From contig NZ_BJTV01000001.1 of assembly GCF_007176755.1 (NCBI RefSeq), forward strand, positions 124,001 through 188,000: a stretch of 64,000 bases of DNA. The letters are read 5' to 3'. Source of the DNA: Streptomyces sp. 1-11 (lineage in GTDB: Bacteria; Actinomycetota; Actinomycetes; Streptomycetales; Streptomycetaceae). The notes below the pieces were generated by a model. That model saw nothing but the letters and a program-made list of their open reading frames with translations, was not told the DNA's origin and did not search any database. A program made the position numbers and the translations under genes. This document shows positions 35,301 through 45,417 of the stretch, one piece after another. The first letter of the stretch is position 1. Every line of letters starts with the position of its first letter.

Positions 35301-35978
35301 ATGACTGCCCGGTACGACTCCCCCGTGGTCCTGGACCGCCGCGAAGGCCCGTACGGCGAGGTGGTGCTGCGCCGGCACGGCGCGCTGCTGCAGATCATCG
35401 CCAACGGCTGCTTCCTGATGGACACCTCCGACGGCCGCTCGGAGCGGCTGCTGGTGGACGCCGCGTACGACGCGCTGGACGGGCGCCCGGCGCCGGAGGT
35501 GCTGATCGGCGGGCTGGGCGTGGGCTTCTCGCTCGCGCACGCCGCGGCCGGCGGGCGGTGGGGAGGGATCACGGTCGTCGAGCGCGAGCCCGCCGTCGTG
35601 GACTGGCACCGCGCCGGGCCGCTGGCGGAGATCTCCGCGAAGGCGCTCGCCGATCCGCGCACCCGGATCGTCGAGGCGGATCTCGTCGCTTATCTCGAAG
35701 AGACGTCGGACACGTTCGACGCGCTGTGCCTCGACATCGACAACGGGCCGGGCTGGACCGTCACCGAGAGCAACGACGGCCTCTACTCGCCGGCCGGACT
35801 CGCCTCGTGCGCAAGGGTGTTGAGGCCTGGCGGGGTGTTCGCAGTATGGTCGGCCGAGCCCTCTCCGGAATTTGAAGGAACCTTGCGGAATGCCGGGTTC
35901 CGTCAGGTGCGTACCGAAGAGGTCCCCGTTGCCCGGGGCGTTCCGGACGCCGTGCACCTCGCCGTCCGCCCTGGATAG
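35301..35978 (+). CDS. Spermidine synthase-fold methyltransferase
   Basis: A 225-residue Rossmann-fold protein: YGEVVLRRHGALLQIIANGCFL, VLIGGLGVGFSLAHAAAGG (SAM-binding glycines), ITVVEREPAVVDWHR (acidic end of strand 2) and FDALCLDIDNGPGWTVTESN. This is the spermidine-synthase-like superfamily. The usual aminopropyltransferase residues are not clear, so the product may be a related methyltransferase of unknown substrate. It is divergent from lon and separated from the next two-component genes by 109 bases. Confidence 0.8.
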   Translation: MTARYDSPVVLDRREGPYGEVVLRRHGALLQIIANGCFLMDTSDGRSERLLVDAAYDALDGRPAPEVLIGGLGVGFSLAHAAAGGRWGGITVVEREPAVVDWHRAGPLAEISAKALADPRTRIVEADLVAYLEETSDTFDALCLDIDNGPGWTVTESNDGLYSPAGLASCARVLRPGGVFAVWSAEPSPEFEGTLRNAGFRQVRTEEVPVARGVPDAVHLAVRPG

Positions 35979-36087
35979 CGACGGCGCGGCCGGTCCCCGT
36001 AATGTGCTGCCCTGGCGCGGATCATTCAAGCGTCAATCGCAGTCATGGGATCACCCCACTGATTCCGGAAAGCAACAGGGGCGGGCG

Positions 36088-36828
36088 ATGGAGCAGACAC
36101 ACACCTCCCAGACCGGCGCGGCCACGACCACGCCCGGCGCGCAGCGCCGGGTCCTGGTGGTCGAGGACGATCCCACGATCGTCGACGCCATCGCGGCCCG
36201 GCTGCGCGCGGAGGGATTCCTCGTGCAGACCGCGGCCGACGGGCCGGCCGCGGTGGACACGGCCGAGGCCTGGCAGCCCGACCTGCTGATCCTCGACATC
36301 ATGCTGCCCGGCTTCGACGGCCTCGAGGTCTGCCGCCGCGTGCAGGCCCAGCGCCCGGTGCCGGTGCTGATGCTCACCGCGCGCGACGACGAGACCGACA
36401 TGCTGGTCGGGCTCGGGGTCGGCGCGGACGACTACATGACCAAGCCGTTCTCGATGCGGGAGCTGGCCGCGCGGGTGCACGTCCTGCTGCGCCGGGTGGA
36501 GCGGGCGGCCATCGCCGCCTCCACGCCCCGCTCGGGCATCCTGCGGCTCGGCGAGCTGGAGATCGACCACGCGCAGCGCCGGGTGCGGGTCAGGTCCGAG
36601 GACGTCCACCTCACGCCTACCGAGTTCGACCTGCTGGTGTGCCTGGCGAACACCCCGCGCGCGGTGCTCTCCCGGGAGCAGCTGCTGGCCGAGGTGTGGG
36701 ACTGGGCGGACGCCTCCGGCACCCGGACCGTGGACAGCCACATCAAGGCGCTGCGCCGGAAGATCGGCGCGGAGCGGATCCGCACGGTGCACGGTGTCGG
36801 GTACGCCCTGGAGACGCCGACGCCATGA
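36088..36828 (+). CDS. OmpR-family response regulator
   Basis: A 246-residue regulator. The receiver has VLVVEDDPTIVDAIA (acidic pair), LLILDIMLPGFDGL (phosphoacceptor Asp) and LMLTARDDETD, then MTKPF with the conserved Lys. The C-terminal winged helix follows, with LTPTEFDLLVCLANTP and RTVDSHIKALRRKIG. ATG 36088 starts the protein; the ATGA at the end overlaps the kinase gene, so the two form an operon. Target unknown. Confidence 0.93.
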   Translation: MEQTHTSQTGAATTTPGAQRRVLVVEDDPTIVDAIAARLRAEGFLVQTAADGPAAVDTAEAWQPDLLILDIMLPGFDGLEVCRRVQAQRPVPVLMLTARDDETDMLVGLGVGADDYMTKPFSMRELAARVHVLLRRVERAAIAASTPRSGILRLGELEIDHAQRRVRVRSEDVHLTPTEFDLLVCLANTPRAVLSREQLLAEVWDWADASGTRTVDSHIKALRRKIGAERIRTVHGVGYALETPTP

Positions 36829-37946
36829 GCACAGGGCGGGAGGCCGCACGGAGGAGCCCCGGGAACCCGACGGAGGAACCCTGGGGCGGCGTACGCCCGT
36901 TCTCGATCAAGACCAAACTGGGCGCGCTGGTCGTCATCTCGGTGCTGATCACCACCGGTCTGTCCATGATCGCGGTGCACACCAAGACGGAGCTGCGCTT
37001 CATCACGGTCTTCTCGATGATCGCCACACTGCTGATCACGCAGTTCGTGGCCCACTCGCTCACCGCGCCCCTGGGCGAGATGAACACGGTCGCCCGTTCC
37101 ATCGCGCAGGGCGACTACACCCGCCGGGTGAGTGAGGGCCGCCGTGACGAGCTGGGCGACCTCGCCGAGACGATCAACGTCATGGCGGACGAGCTGGAGG
37201 CCCAGGACCGCCAGCGCAAGGAGCTGGTGGCGAACGTCTCGCACGAGCTGCGCACCCCGATCGCGGGCCTGCGCGCGGTGCTGGAGAACATCGTCGACGG
37301 GGTCACCGAGGCCGATCCGGAGACCATGCGGACGGCCCTGAAGCAGACCGACCGGCTGGGCCGGCTGGTGGAGACCCTGCTGGACCTGTCCCGGCTCGAC
37401 AACGGCGTCGTGCCGCTGAAACTGCGGCGCTTCGAGGTGTGGCCGTACCTGTCGGGCGTGCTGAAGGAGGCCAACATGGTCGCCTCCGCGCGCGCGGGCA
37501 TCGCCTCCGGGTCCGGCAGCCACACCCGCACGGACGTGCACCTGCACCTCGACGTCTCCCCGCCGGAGCTGACCGCGCACGCGGACCCCGAGCGCATCCA
37601 CCAGGTGGTCGCCAATCTGATCGACAACGCGGTCAAGCACAGCCCGCCGCACGGCCGGGTGACCGTGAAGGCGCGGCGCGGGCCGCAGCCGGACTCGCTG
37701 GAGCTGGAGGTCCTGGACGAGGGGCCGGGCATCCCGCGCTCGGAGTGGCACCGGGTGTTCGAGCGGTTCAACCGCGGCGCCGTGAGCCGGCCGCACGGGC
37801 CGGGCAGCGACGGCGGCACCGGCCTCGGGCTGGCCATCGCCCGGTGGGCCGTCGATCTCCACGGCGGCCGGATCGGTGTGGCCGAATCCGTACGGGGCTG
37901 CCGGATCATCGTCACTCTTCCGGGACTGACTTCCGTCCAGAGTTGA
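36825..37946 (+). CDS. Sensor histidine kinase of the OmpR pair
   Basis: A 373-residue kinase with two closely spaced membrane helices (about 30-50 and 60-80) and almost no external loop, so it probably senses within or near the membrane. It has HAMP, the phosphoacceptor box VANVSHELRTPIAGL, the N-box VVANLIDNAVKHSPP, LDEGPGIP and GGTGLGLAIARWAV. The start overlaps the regulator stop (ATGA). Autophosphorylation and transfer to the upstream regulator are expected. Confidence 0.93.
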   Translation: MSTGREAARRSPGNPTEEPWGGVRPFSIKTKLGALVVISVLITTGLSMIAVHTKTELRFITVFSMIATLLITQFVAHSLTAPLGEMNTVARSIAQGDYTRRVSEGRRDELGDLAETINVMADELEAQDRQRKELVANVSHELRTPIAGLRAVLENIVDGVTEADPETMRTALKQTDRLGRLVETLLDLSRLDNGVVPLKLRRFEVWPYLSGVLKEANMVASARAGIASGSGSHTRTDVHLHLDVSPPELTAHADPERIHQVVANLIDNAVKHSPPHGRVTVKARRGPQPDSLELEVLDEGPGIPRSEWHRVFERFNRGAVSRPHGPGSDGGTGLGLAIARWAVDLHGGRIGVAESVRGCRIIVTLPGLTSVQS

Positions 37947-38248
37947 CGTAGGGTCCGAACCGGAACACCAAGATCCACGAGCATCCGCGCAGCCGGACAC
38001 GTGTGATCAGGGGCAGGCCCAGGACACGCACGCCGACCGGCGGCGCCGGGTCCGGCTCGGCGATCCCGCACATCGACTCACGCACCCGGAACCACGCTTG
38101 TTTCCCGCCATTTCAAGCCCTGAAACAAGATTTTTGATGTGACTTACGCGACGATGAACGGGCCCGACCTGACCTTCGCGGTCTTGGAGGCGTAGCCTTT
38201 ATTCCCGCTGTCCATAACCTTGTGAAGCGGAAGAGGGCGGTTGCCGCC
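37947..38248 (+). promoter_or_regulatory. Leader and promoter region of sucA
   Basis: About 300 bases with no gene. TTTCA-AGCCC-TGAAA at 38111-38125 is a perfect 5-base inverted repeat. The stretch 38126-38140 (ACAAGATTTTTGATG) is markedly AT-rich for this genome. These are candidates for the promoter or an operator of the 2-oxoglutarate dehydrogenase gene. Confidence 0.4.
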
Positions 38249-41200
38249 GTGTCGCCACAGTCCCCCAGTAACTCGAGCATCTCGACCGACGACCAAGCCG
38301 GGAAGAACCCCGCTGCCGCGTTCGGTCCCAACGAGTGGCTCGTCGACGAGATCTATCAGCAGTACCTCCAGGACCCGAATTCGGTAGACCGTGCCTGGTG
38401 GGACTTCTTCGCCGACTACAAGCCGGGCGCGCCCGCCGCGTCGGCTCCGGCAGGTACTGCGGCCGCGGGGGCCGCAGGGACCACCACCCCGGCTCCCCCG
38501 GCCCAGCCCGCCGCTCCGGCTGCTCCCGCCGCTCCGGCCCAGGCCGCTCCGGCTGCTCCGGCGCCCGCGGCCGCCCCGAAGCCCGCCGCGGCCCCGGCCG
38601 CCGCTCCGGCACCCTCCGCTCCCGCCCCCGCGGCGAAGGCGGCGGCCCCCGCCCCGGCGAAGCCGGCGACGCCCGCACAGGCGCCGGCCCAGCCGAAGCC
38701 CAAGGCCGCCCCCGCCGCCGAGGCGCCCGAGGGTCCGGAGTACGTGACGCTGCGCGGTCCGTCCGCCGCCGTCGCGAAGAACATGAACGCCTCGCTGGAG
38801 CTGCCGACGGCCACCTCGGTCCGCGCGGTCCCGGTGAAGCTGCTGTTCGACAACCGGATCGTCATCAACAACCACCTGAAGCGCGCCCGGGGCGGGAAGA
38901 TCTCCTTCACGCACCTGATCGGCTTCGCGATGGTGCAGGCCATCAAGGCCATGCCGTCGATGAACCACTCGTTCGGCGAGAAGGACGGCAAGCCGACCCT
39001 CGTCAAGCCGCCGCACGTCAACCTGGGCCTGGCCATCGACCTGGTGAAGCCCAACGGCGACCGCCAGCTCGTCGTGGCCGCCATCAAGAAGGCCGAGACG
39101 CTGAACTTCTTCGAGTTCTGGCAGGCCTACGAGGACATCGTCCGCCGCGCCCGCGACGGCAAGCTGACGATGGACGACTTCACCGGCGTGACGGTCTCGC
39201 TGACCAACCCCGGCGGCCTCGGCACCGTCCACTCCGTGCCGCGCCTCATGCCCGGCCAGTCGGTGATCATGGGCGTCGGCTCCATGGACTACCCGGCCGA
39301 GTTCCAGGGCACCAGCCAGGACACGCTGAACAAGCTCGGCATCTCGAAGGTCATGACGCTCACGTCGACCTACGACCACCGGGTGATCCAGGGCGCCGCC
39401 TCCGGCGAGTTCCTGCGCCAGGTCGCGAACCTGCTGCTCGGCGAGAACGGCTTCTACGACGACATCTTCGAGGCGCTGCGCATCCCCTACGAGCCGGTCC
39501 GCTGGCTCAAGGACATCGACGCCTCGCACGACGACGACGTCACCAAGGCCGCCCGGGTCTTCGAGCTGATCCACTCCTACCGGGTCCGCGGCCACGTCAT
39601 GGCCGACACCGACCCGCTGGAGTACCAGCAGCGCAAGCACCCCGACCTGGACATCACCGAGCACGGCCTCACCCTGTGGGACCTGGAGCGCGAGTTCGCC
39701 GTCGGCGGCTTCGCCGGCAAGTCGATGATGAAGCTGCGCGACATCCTCGGCGTGCTGCGCGACTCGTACTGCCGCACCACCGGCATCGAGTTCATGCACA
39801 TCCAGGACCCCAAGCAGCGCAAGTGGATCCAGGACCGCGTCGAGCGCCCGCACTCCAAGCCGGAGCGCGAGGAGCAGCTGCGCATCCTGCGCCGCCTGAA
39901 CGCGGCGGAGGCCTTCGAGACCTTCCTGCAGACGAAGTACGTCGGCCAGAAGCGCTTCTCGCTGGAGGGCGGCGAGTCCGTCATCCCGCTGCTGGACGCG
40001 GTCATCGACTCGGCGGCCGAGTCCCGCCTGGACGAGGTCGTCATCGGCATGGCCCACCGCGGCCGGCTGAACGTCCTCGCCAACATCGTCGGCAAGTCGT
40101 ACGCGCAGATCTTCCGCGAGTTCGAGGGCAACCTCGACCCGAAGTCGATGCACGGCTCCGGCGACGTGAAGTACCACCTGGGCGCCCAGGGCACCTTCAC
40201 CGGCCTGGACGGCGAGCAGATCACGGTCTCGCTGGCCGCCAACCCGTCCCACCTGGAGACCGTCGACCCGGTCATCGAGGGCATCGCCCGCGCCAAGCAG
40301 GACATCATCAACAAGGGCGGCACGGACTTCACGGTCCTGCCGGTGGCGATCCACGGCGACGCGGCCTTCGCGGGCCAGGGCGTGGTGGCCGAGACCCTGA
40401 ACATGTCGCAGCTGCGCGGCTACCGCACCGGCGGCACGGTCCACATCGTCATCAACAACCAGGTCGGCTTCACCGCGGCCCCCGAGTCCTCGCGTTCCTC
40501 CATGTACGCGACGGACGTGGCCCGCATGATCGAGGCCCCGATCTTCCACGTGAACGGCGACGACCCGGAGGCCGTCGTGCGCGTCGCGCGGCTCGCCTTC
40601 GAGTTCCGCCAGGCGTTCAACAAGGACGTGGTGATCGACCTCATCTGCTACCGCCGCCGCGGTCACAACGAGTCGGACAACCCGGCCTTCACCCAGCCGC
40701 TGATGTACGACCTGATCGACAAGAAGCGCTCGGTGCGCAAGCTCTACACCGAGTCCCTGATCGGTCGTGGCGACATCACGCTGGAAGAGGCCGAGCAGGC
40801 CCTGCAGGACTACCAGGGCCAGCTGGAGAAGGTCTTCACGGAGGTCCGCGAGGCCACGTCCCAGCCGGCCTCCGGCCCGGTGCCGGACCCGCAGGCCGAC
40901 TTCCCGGTCGCCGTGAACACCGCGATCTCCACGGAGGTCGTGAAGCGGATCGCCGAGTCCCAGGTCAACATCCCGGACTCCTTCCACGTCCACCCGCGTC
41001 TGCTGCCGCAGCTGCAGCGCCGGGCGACGATGGTCGAGGACGGCACGATCGACTGGGGCATGGGCGAGACCCTCGCCGTCGGCTCCCTCCTGCTGGAGGG
41101 CACCCCGGTCCGCCTGTCCGGCCAGGACTCCCAGCGGGGCACCTTCGGCCAGCGTCACGCGGTCCTCATCGACCGCGAGACGGGCGAGGAGTTCACGCCG

Positions 41201-42097
41201 CTGATGTACCTCGCCGAGGAGCAGGCGCGGTACAACGTCTACAACTCCCTGCTCTCCGAGTACGCGGTCATGGGCTTCGAGTACGGCTACTCGCTGGCCC
41301 GTCCCGACGCGCTCGTCATGTGGGAGGCGCAGTTCGGCGACTTCGTCAACGGCGCGCAGACGGTGGTCGACGAGTACATCTCGGCGGCGGAGCAGAAGTG
41401 GGGCCAGACGTCCGGCGTCACCCTCCTCCTGCCCCACGGCTACGAGGGCCAGGGCCCGGACCACTCCTCGGCCCGTGTCGAGCGCTTCCTGCAGCTCTGC
41501 GCCCAGAACAACATGACGGTCGCCATGCCGACCCTCCCGTCGAACTACTTCCACCTCCTGCGGTGGCAGGTGCACAACCCGCACCACAAGCCGCTGGTCG
41601 TCTTCACCCCGAAGTCGATGCTGCGCCTCAAGGCCGCCGCGTCGAAGACGGAGGAGTTCACCTCGGGTCAGTTCCGCCCCGTCATCGGCGACGCCGGTGT
41701 GGACCCGTCCGCGGTCCGCAAGGTCGTCTTCGTGGCCGGCAAGCTGTACTACGACCTCGAGGCCGAGCGGGTCAAGCGCGGCGTCACGGACACGGCGATC
41801 ATCCGCATCGAGCGGCTGTACCCGCTGCCGGGCGCCGAGATCCAGGCGGAGGTCAACAAGTACCCGAACGCCGAGAAGTACCTGTGGGCGCAGGAGGAGC
41901 CGGCGAACCAGGGTGCCTGGCCGTTCATCGCGCTCAACCTGATCGACCACCTGGACCTGGCGGTCGGCGCTGACATCCCGGCCGGCGAGCGGCTGCGGCG
42001 CATCTCGCGTCCGCACGGCTCGTCCCCGGCGGTGGGCTCCGCGAAGCGGCACCAGGCCGAGCAGGAGCAGCTGGTGCGAGAGGTGTTCGAGGCGTAG
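38249..42097 (+). CDS. sucA: Multifunctional 2-oxoglutarate decarboxylase/dehydrogenase E1-E2 (KGD type)
   Basis: A 1282-residue TCA-cycle enzyme. The N-terminal 40-60 residues ([20 protein letters not shown]) match E1o; next comes a Pro/Ala-rich linker (residues 65-160); then an E2-type acyltransferase domain with [17 protein letters not shown]; then the thiamine-dependent E1 domain with [32 protein letters not shown] and [17 protein letters not shown]. This fused layout is typical of actinobacteria (KGD/OdhA). It carries out oxidative decarboxylation of 2-oxoglutarate and also carboligation. GTG 38249 is preceded by GAGGGCGG. GTG 38222 has no ribosome site. Confidence 0.96.
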   Translation: MSPQSPSNSSISTDDQAGKNPAAAFGPNEWLVDEIYQQYLQDPNSVDRAWWDFFADYKPGAPAASAPAGTAAAGAAGTTTPAPPAQPAAPAAPAAPAQAAPAAPAPAAAPKPAAAPAAAPAPSAPAPAAKAAAPAPAKPATPAQAPAQPKPKAAPAAEAPEGPEYVTLRGPSAAVAKNMNASLELPTATSVRAVPVKLLFDNRIVINNHLKRARGGKISFTHLIGFAMVQAIKAMPSMNHSFGEKDGKPTLVKPPHVNLGLAIDLVKPNGDRQLVVAAIKKAETLNFFEFWQAYEDIVRRARDGKLTMDDFTGVTVSLTNPGGLGTVHSVPRLMPGQSVIMGVGSMDYPAEFQGTSQDTLNKLGISKVMTLTSTYDHRVIQGAASGEFLRQVANLLLGENGFYDDIFEALRIPYEPVRWLKDIDASHDDDVTKAARVFELIHSYRVRGHVMADTDPLEYQQRKHPDLDITEHGLTLWDLEREFAVGGFAGKSMMKLRDILGVLRDSYCRTTGIEFMHIQDPKQRKWIQDRVERPHSKPEREEQLRILRRLNAAEAFETFLQTKYVGQKRFSLEGGESVIPLLDAVIDSAAESRLDEVVIGMAHRGRLNVLANIVGKSYAQIFREFEGNLDPKSMHGSGDVKYHLGAQGTFTGLDGEQITVSLAANPSHLETVDPVIEGIARAKQDIINKGGTDFTVLPVAIHGDAAFAGQGVVAETLNMSQLRGYRTGGTVHIVINNQVGFTAAPESSRSSMYATDVARMIEAPIFHVNGDDPEAVVRVARLAFEFRQAFNKDVVIDLICYRRRGHNESDNPAFTQPLMYDLIDKKRSVRKLYTESLIGRGDITLEEAEQALQDYQGQLEKVFTEVREATSQPASGPVPDPQADFPVAVNTAISTEVVKRIAESQVNIPDSFHVHPRLLPQLQRRATMVEDGTIDWGMGETLAVGSLLLEGTPVRLSGQDSQRGTFGQRHAVLIDRETGEEFTPLMYLAEEQARYNVYNSLLSEYAVMGFEYGYSLARPDALVMWEAQFGDFVNGAQTVVDEYISAAEQKWGQTSGVTLLLPHGYEGQGPDHSSARVERFLQLCAQNNMTVAMPTLPSNYFHLLRWQVHNPHHKPLVVFTPKSMLRLKAAASKTEEFTSGQFRPVIGDAGVDPSAVRKVVFVAGKLYYDLEAERVKRGVTDTAIIRIERLYPLPGAEIQAEVNKYPNAEKYLWAQEEPANQGAWPFIALNLIDHLDLAVGADIPAGERLRRISRPHGSSPAVGSAKRHQAEQEQLVREVFEA

Positions 42098-42123
42098 GCC
42101 TCCGGCGGTTCAGCCGTCCGACC

Positions 42124-42163
42124 GGGCCCGGCTCCGAGTTCTTGTGGACTCGGGGCCGGGCCC
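42124..42163 (+). terminator. Terminator after sucA
   Basis: Long hairpin: GGGCCCGGC with CCGAGT pairs with ACTCGG and GCCGGGCCC, with an 8-base loop, about 25 bases after the stop codon. Confidence 0.8.
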
Positions 42164-42202
42164 TTCGCCTATGGGGTGGTGTGGCGGGGGGTCTGCGCGG
42201 CT

Positions 42203-42310
42203 GCGGGTGGGTGGGGGGGTGAGCGCGCCGTTCCCCGCGCCCCCTGGGGTGGTTACGCCTGTGTGTGGGTGCGGGTGGGTGGGGGTTGTTCGCGCCGTTC
42301 CCCGCGCCCC
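42203..42310. repeat. Two tandem copies of a Streptomyces-type G-rich repeat
   Basis: GCGGGTGGGTGGGGG followed by CGCGCCGTTCCCCGCGCCCC occurs at 42203-42244 and 42271-42310, offset by 68 bases. The G-runs could form quadruplexes and the second part a hairpin with the nearby GGGG. Similar sequences recur between genes in many Streptomyces genomes, as I recall. It lies between the sucA terminator and the convergent fxsT gene. Confidence 0.6.
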
Positions 42311-42340
42311 TTCGGGGGCGCTCCCGGCTGGGGACGCCGG

Positions 42341-45300
42341 TCAGCCCAGGTAGGGCTCGAAGTCCCAGTAGGGGCGGGTGCGTTGGCGGGCGGAGATGGT
42401 GTGGGGGTGCTGGGCGCCCAGGGTGCGGGTGAGGCCCAGCAGGCCGTCGTCCTCCAGCTTGCCGGCCTCCTCGTGCTCCCGGGCGGCCCGCAGGTCGGCG
42501 GCCAGCGCCACCTGGCAGGAGAGCGTGAGCGGGTGCTCGTGCCCCAGCGTGTGCCGGGCCCGGCGCAGGGTCTCCCGGCTCAGCTCCACCGCGTCGGTGA
42601 TCCGGTCGCCCAGGTTGCGGGCGCTGGCCGCGTTGAGGGCGCAGCCGAGGACCCAGGGGTGGTCGGCGCCGAGGGTGGCGGTGAGGCCCGCGAAGGACGC
42701 CTCGAACATGGACAGCGCCTCGGCGCGTTCACCCGCGGCCTGCATGACGAGTCCGGTGTTGGACAGCATGCCGGTGGCGACCGGGTGGGCCGGGCCGAGC
42801 AGCGCCCGGTAGCCGACCTCGGCCCGGTCGATCAGCTCCCGGGCCTGGGCGAGGTCGCCGTGCTCCCGCAGGTAGTTGCCGTAGTTGGTGGTGAAGGCCA
42901 GGGTCCGGTAGTGCTCACGGCCGTGCACCTGCGCCAGCTGCTCGAGGAGGTTCGCCATCTCTGGCCCGAGGTCCTGGGTGTGCCCGCCTTCCCTGCGGCG
43001 GCACATGACGAGCTGGCCGCGGGCCGAGAGGGTCTGCGGATGCCGCGCGCCGAGCACCTGCAGACTCAGCCGGACCACGGTCTCCTGACGGGCCAGCGCG
43101 TCCCGGTACCGGCCCAGCAGCCGCAGGTCGTGGGCGACGGCGCCGCCCGAGTTGAGGGTGCTGATGTGCCGGGCGCGCAGCACGTTGTCCCGTCTGGCGA
43201 GGGTGTCCAGGTCGAGTTCGTACGCCTCCTGGTAGCGGCCGAGCAGGCGCAGTCCGACACCGTGGTTGTGCCGGGCGATCAGGGCGGGGCCCTCGTCCGG
43301 GCCGAGCAGTCTGCCGTAGCCGTCGAGGACTTCGCTCTGCAGCTCGTACGCCTCGTCGTAGCGGCCCAGGTGGCGCAGGCTGGCGGCCATGGCGCCCTTG
43401 GTGGACAGCTCGGCCAGCTCGGAGCGCGGTTCGGCGGCGCCGAGACGCTGGTGGACGGCGCGGTCGAGCTCGTAGGCGTCGCGGAACCGGCCGCTGGCCC
43501 GCAGGATGTTGCTCTCCTGCGTGGTGAGGTCGAGCATCGGCTGGGCCAGCGGGTCCATGATCCTCGACCAGTTGTCGCGGATGCGCCGGGCCAGGTCGAG
43601 GCCGCCCTTGTACTCGCCGCTGCGGTAGCAGTAGCGCAGACAGTTCAGCACGGTCTCCTGGACGCGCGGCTGGGCGCTGCTGAGGGCGCCCGAGGGTTCC
43701 AGGTGGGGCAGCAGCTCGGCGTACCGGGGCCAGTTGCGGCTGTCCAGCGGGTTGCCGGGGTCGGCCTGGGCCAGCAGGGTGCGGACCGCCTGGCGGTGCA
43801 CGATCCGGCTGTCCTCGCTGGTCAGCTTGGTGACGATGTCGTGGACCAGCCGGTGCATGTGGACCGACTCCTGGTGCGGGCCCATCTCGACGCCGACCGG
43901 GCCGCGGGTCTCCCGGGTCAGCACCGAGTAGTTGACCAGGGTGTCCAGGGCCCGGGTCCAGGCGGTCAGGTCGCTGGACATCCAGCGCAGCTGCTCGGGC
44001 AGGTCGGCGTGCGGGTACGCGCGGATGAGGCCGAGCGGGATGCGTCCGGGGGCGAACGACGTGCACAGGCCCAGGATGTCGATGGTCTGCGGCTGGGCGC
44101 CGCGCAGCCGGTTGAGCAGTATCGACCAGGACGTCATCGACGACCGCGGGAAGCCCTCGCCGGTGGCGGGCTCGTCCACCGTGGACAGCCGGCGTTCACG
44201 CACCATGCGCAGGTACTCGGGCACCTCCATGCGTGACTCGCCGAGCCAGGAGGCGGCCTGCACCAGCGGCAGCGCCACGTCGCCGAACTCGGCGGCGACC
44301 TCGTCGGCCTCGGCGGCGCTGATGTGCGGCGCGCGGCGCAGCAGGTAGGCGGTGGACTCGGCGCGCAGGAAGGCCGGGATCTCGAGGATGTCGGTGTGCT
44401 CGCTCCAGCCGCGGTTGCGGGAGGTGACGAGGACGTGGCCCGCACCCTGCGGGAGCAGGGTGTCGATGCCGTCGGTGTCGTCCCAGCCGTCGAAGATCAG
44501 CAGCCAGCGGCCGTAGGGCTCACCGCGGCGCAGGGCCTCGCGGACGGCGCGGATGCGCTCGCCGGGCTCGCTGCCGACCCGCAGGTCGAGTTCCACGGCG
44601 AGTTCGCCGAGCCGGTCGCGCTGGATGTTGCGGTCGTCGGAGTTGACCCACCACACCACGTCGTAGTCGGTGCTGAAGCGGTGCGCGTACTCGGCGGCGA
44701 GCTGGGTCTTGCCGATGCCGGACATGCCGAGCAGCGTGCAGACGGCGGCGCCCCGGCCGGCGTCGGCCAGTTGCTGGTGGAGGCCGGTGAGCAGGTCGTC
44801 CCGGCCGGTGAAGCGCGGGTTGCGGCGCGGGACCTCGCCCCAGATCTCGCAGCGGTTCTCCGGGTAGCGGGCCCGGTGGGCGGTCGGCCGCGGGACCCGG
44901 CGGCGCTCCAGGCCCAGCCGGCGCAGCAGCCGCTCCTCGGCGGCCTCCTCGCTCAGCCCCCACAGGCTGGCGGGTTCGAGGACCGCGGTGGCCGGCAGCA
45001 GTGACCGGTTGGTGAGGTTGACGGCGGCGAACCGGTCGGCGTTGGCCGCGACGAAGCCGCGCAGCGCGTCGTTCCACTCCCCCGCCGGGCGCGGGCCGAG
45101 TTCGAAGAACCAGTCGTCGAGGACGAGCAGCACCGGGCCGGAGGCCAGCAGCAGGTCGGAGAGGGAGTCCTCCAGCGGGATCTCGCGCGGCGGGTCCCAG
45201 CGTTGCAGTGTGGCCTGATGCCCGTGGCTCTCCAGGCACTGGGCGATCCAGGCCGCCCAGGCGCGGTGGTAGCCGGGGAAGACCACCAGGATGCGTTCGG

Positions 45301-45343
45301 GTGCCAGGGCCCCGTCCCCGCCCGACCGCCGCAGATCCGCCAT
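42341..45343 (-). CDS. fxsT: FxSxx-COOH system TIR/NB-ARC/TPR protein
   Basis: A 1000-residue STAND protein. Residues 15-130 form a TIR-like domain (ERILVVFPGYHRAWAAWIAQ). The NB-ARC domain starts near residue 180 (NPRFTGRDDLLTGLHQ) with P-loop VCTLLGMSGIGKTQLA (206-213) and later VLVTSRNRGW. The C-terminal 500 residues are TPR repeats (GRYDEAYELQSEVLDGYGRL and about ten others), ending with WDFEPYLG, the usual C-terminus of this family. Such proteins act as regulated ATPase/NLR-like effectors or sensors, with the TPRs binding partner proteins. It is 75 bases downstream of the HExxH gene, on the same strand. No radical-SAM FxsB or FxsC is next to it. Confidence 0.88.
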   Translation of the reverse strand: MADLRRSGGDGALAPERILVVFPGYHRAWAAWIAQCLESHGHQATLQRWDPPREIPLEDSLSDLLLASGPVLLVLDDWFFELGPRPAGEWNDALRGFVAANADRFAAVNLTNRSLLPATAVLEPASLWGLSEEAAEERLLRRLGLERRRVPRPTAHRARYPENRCEIWGEVPRRNPRFTGRDDLLTGLHQQLADAGRGAAVCTLLGMSGIGKTQLAAEYAHRFSTDYDVVWWVNSDDRNIQRDRLGELAVELDLRVGSEPGERIRAVREALRRGEPYGRWLLIFDGWDDTDGIDTLLPQGAGHVLVTSRNRGWSEHTDILEIPAFLRAESTAYLLRRAPHISAAEADEVAAEFGDVALPLVQAASWLGESRMEVPEYLRMVRERRLSTVDEPATGEGFPRSSMTSWSILLNRLRGAQPQTIDILGLCTSFAPGRIPLGLIRAYPHADLPEQLRWMSSDLTAWTRALDTLVNYSVLTRETRGPVGVEMGPHQESVHMHRLVHDIVTKLTSEDSRIVHRQAVRTLLAQADPGNPLDSRNWPRYAELLPHLEPSGALSSAQPRVQETVLNCLRYCYRSGEYKGGLDLARRIRDNWSRIMDPLAQPMLDLTTQESNILRASGRFRDAYELDRAVHQRLGAAEPRSELAELSTKGAMAASLRHLGRYDEAYELQSEVLDGYGRLLGPDEGPALIARHNHGVGLRLLGRYQEAYELDLDTLARRDNVLRARHISTLNSGGAVAHDLRLLGRYRDALARQETVVRLSLQVLGARHPQTLSARGQLVMCRRREGGHTQDLGPEMANLLEQLAQVHGREHYRTLAFTTNYGNYLREHGDLAQARELIDRAEVGYRALLGPAHPVATGMLSNTGLVMQAAGERAEALSMFEASFAGLTATLGADHPWVLGCALNAASARNLGDRITDAVELSRETLRRARHTLGHEHPLTLSCQVALAADLRAAREHEEAGKLEDDGLLGLTRTLGAQHPHTISARQRTRPYWDFEPYLG

Positions 45344-45417
45344 CGCACGCTCCCTGTTCCCGCGACCGCACTCTCACGGCACACGCTAACGCACAGAAAT
45401 TACGCCCTCGCGGAGCG

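Noticed and set aside
38144-42052. 1302-residue open frame on the minus strand opposite sucA
   Set aside because: It is a shadow of the very GC-biased sucA gene; the product is Arg/Val/Leu/Gly-rich with no domain.
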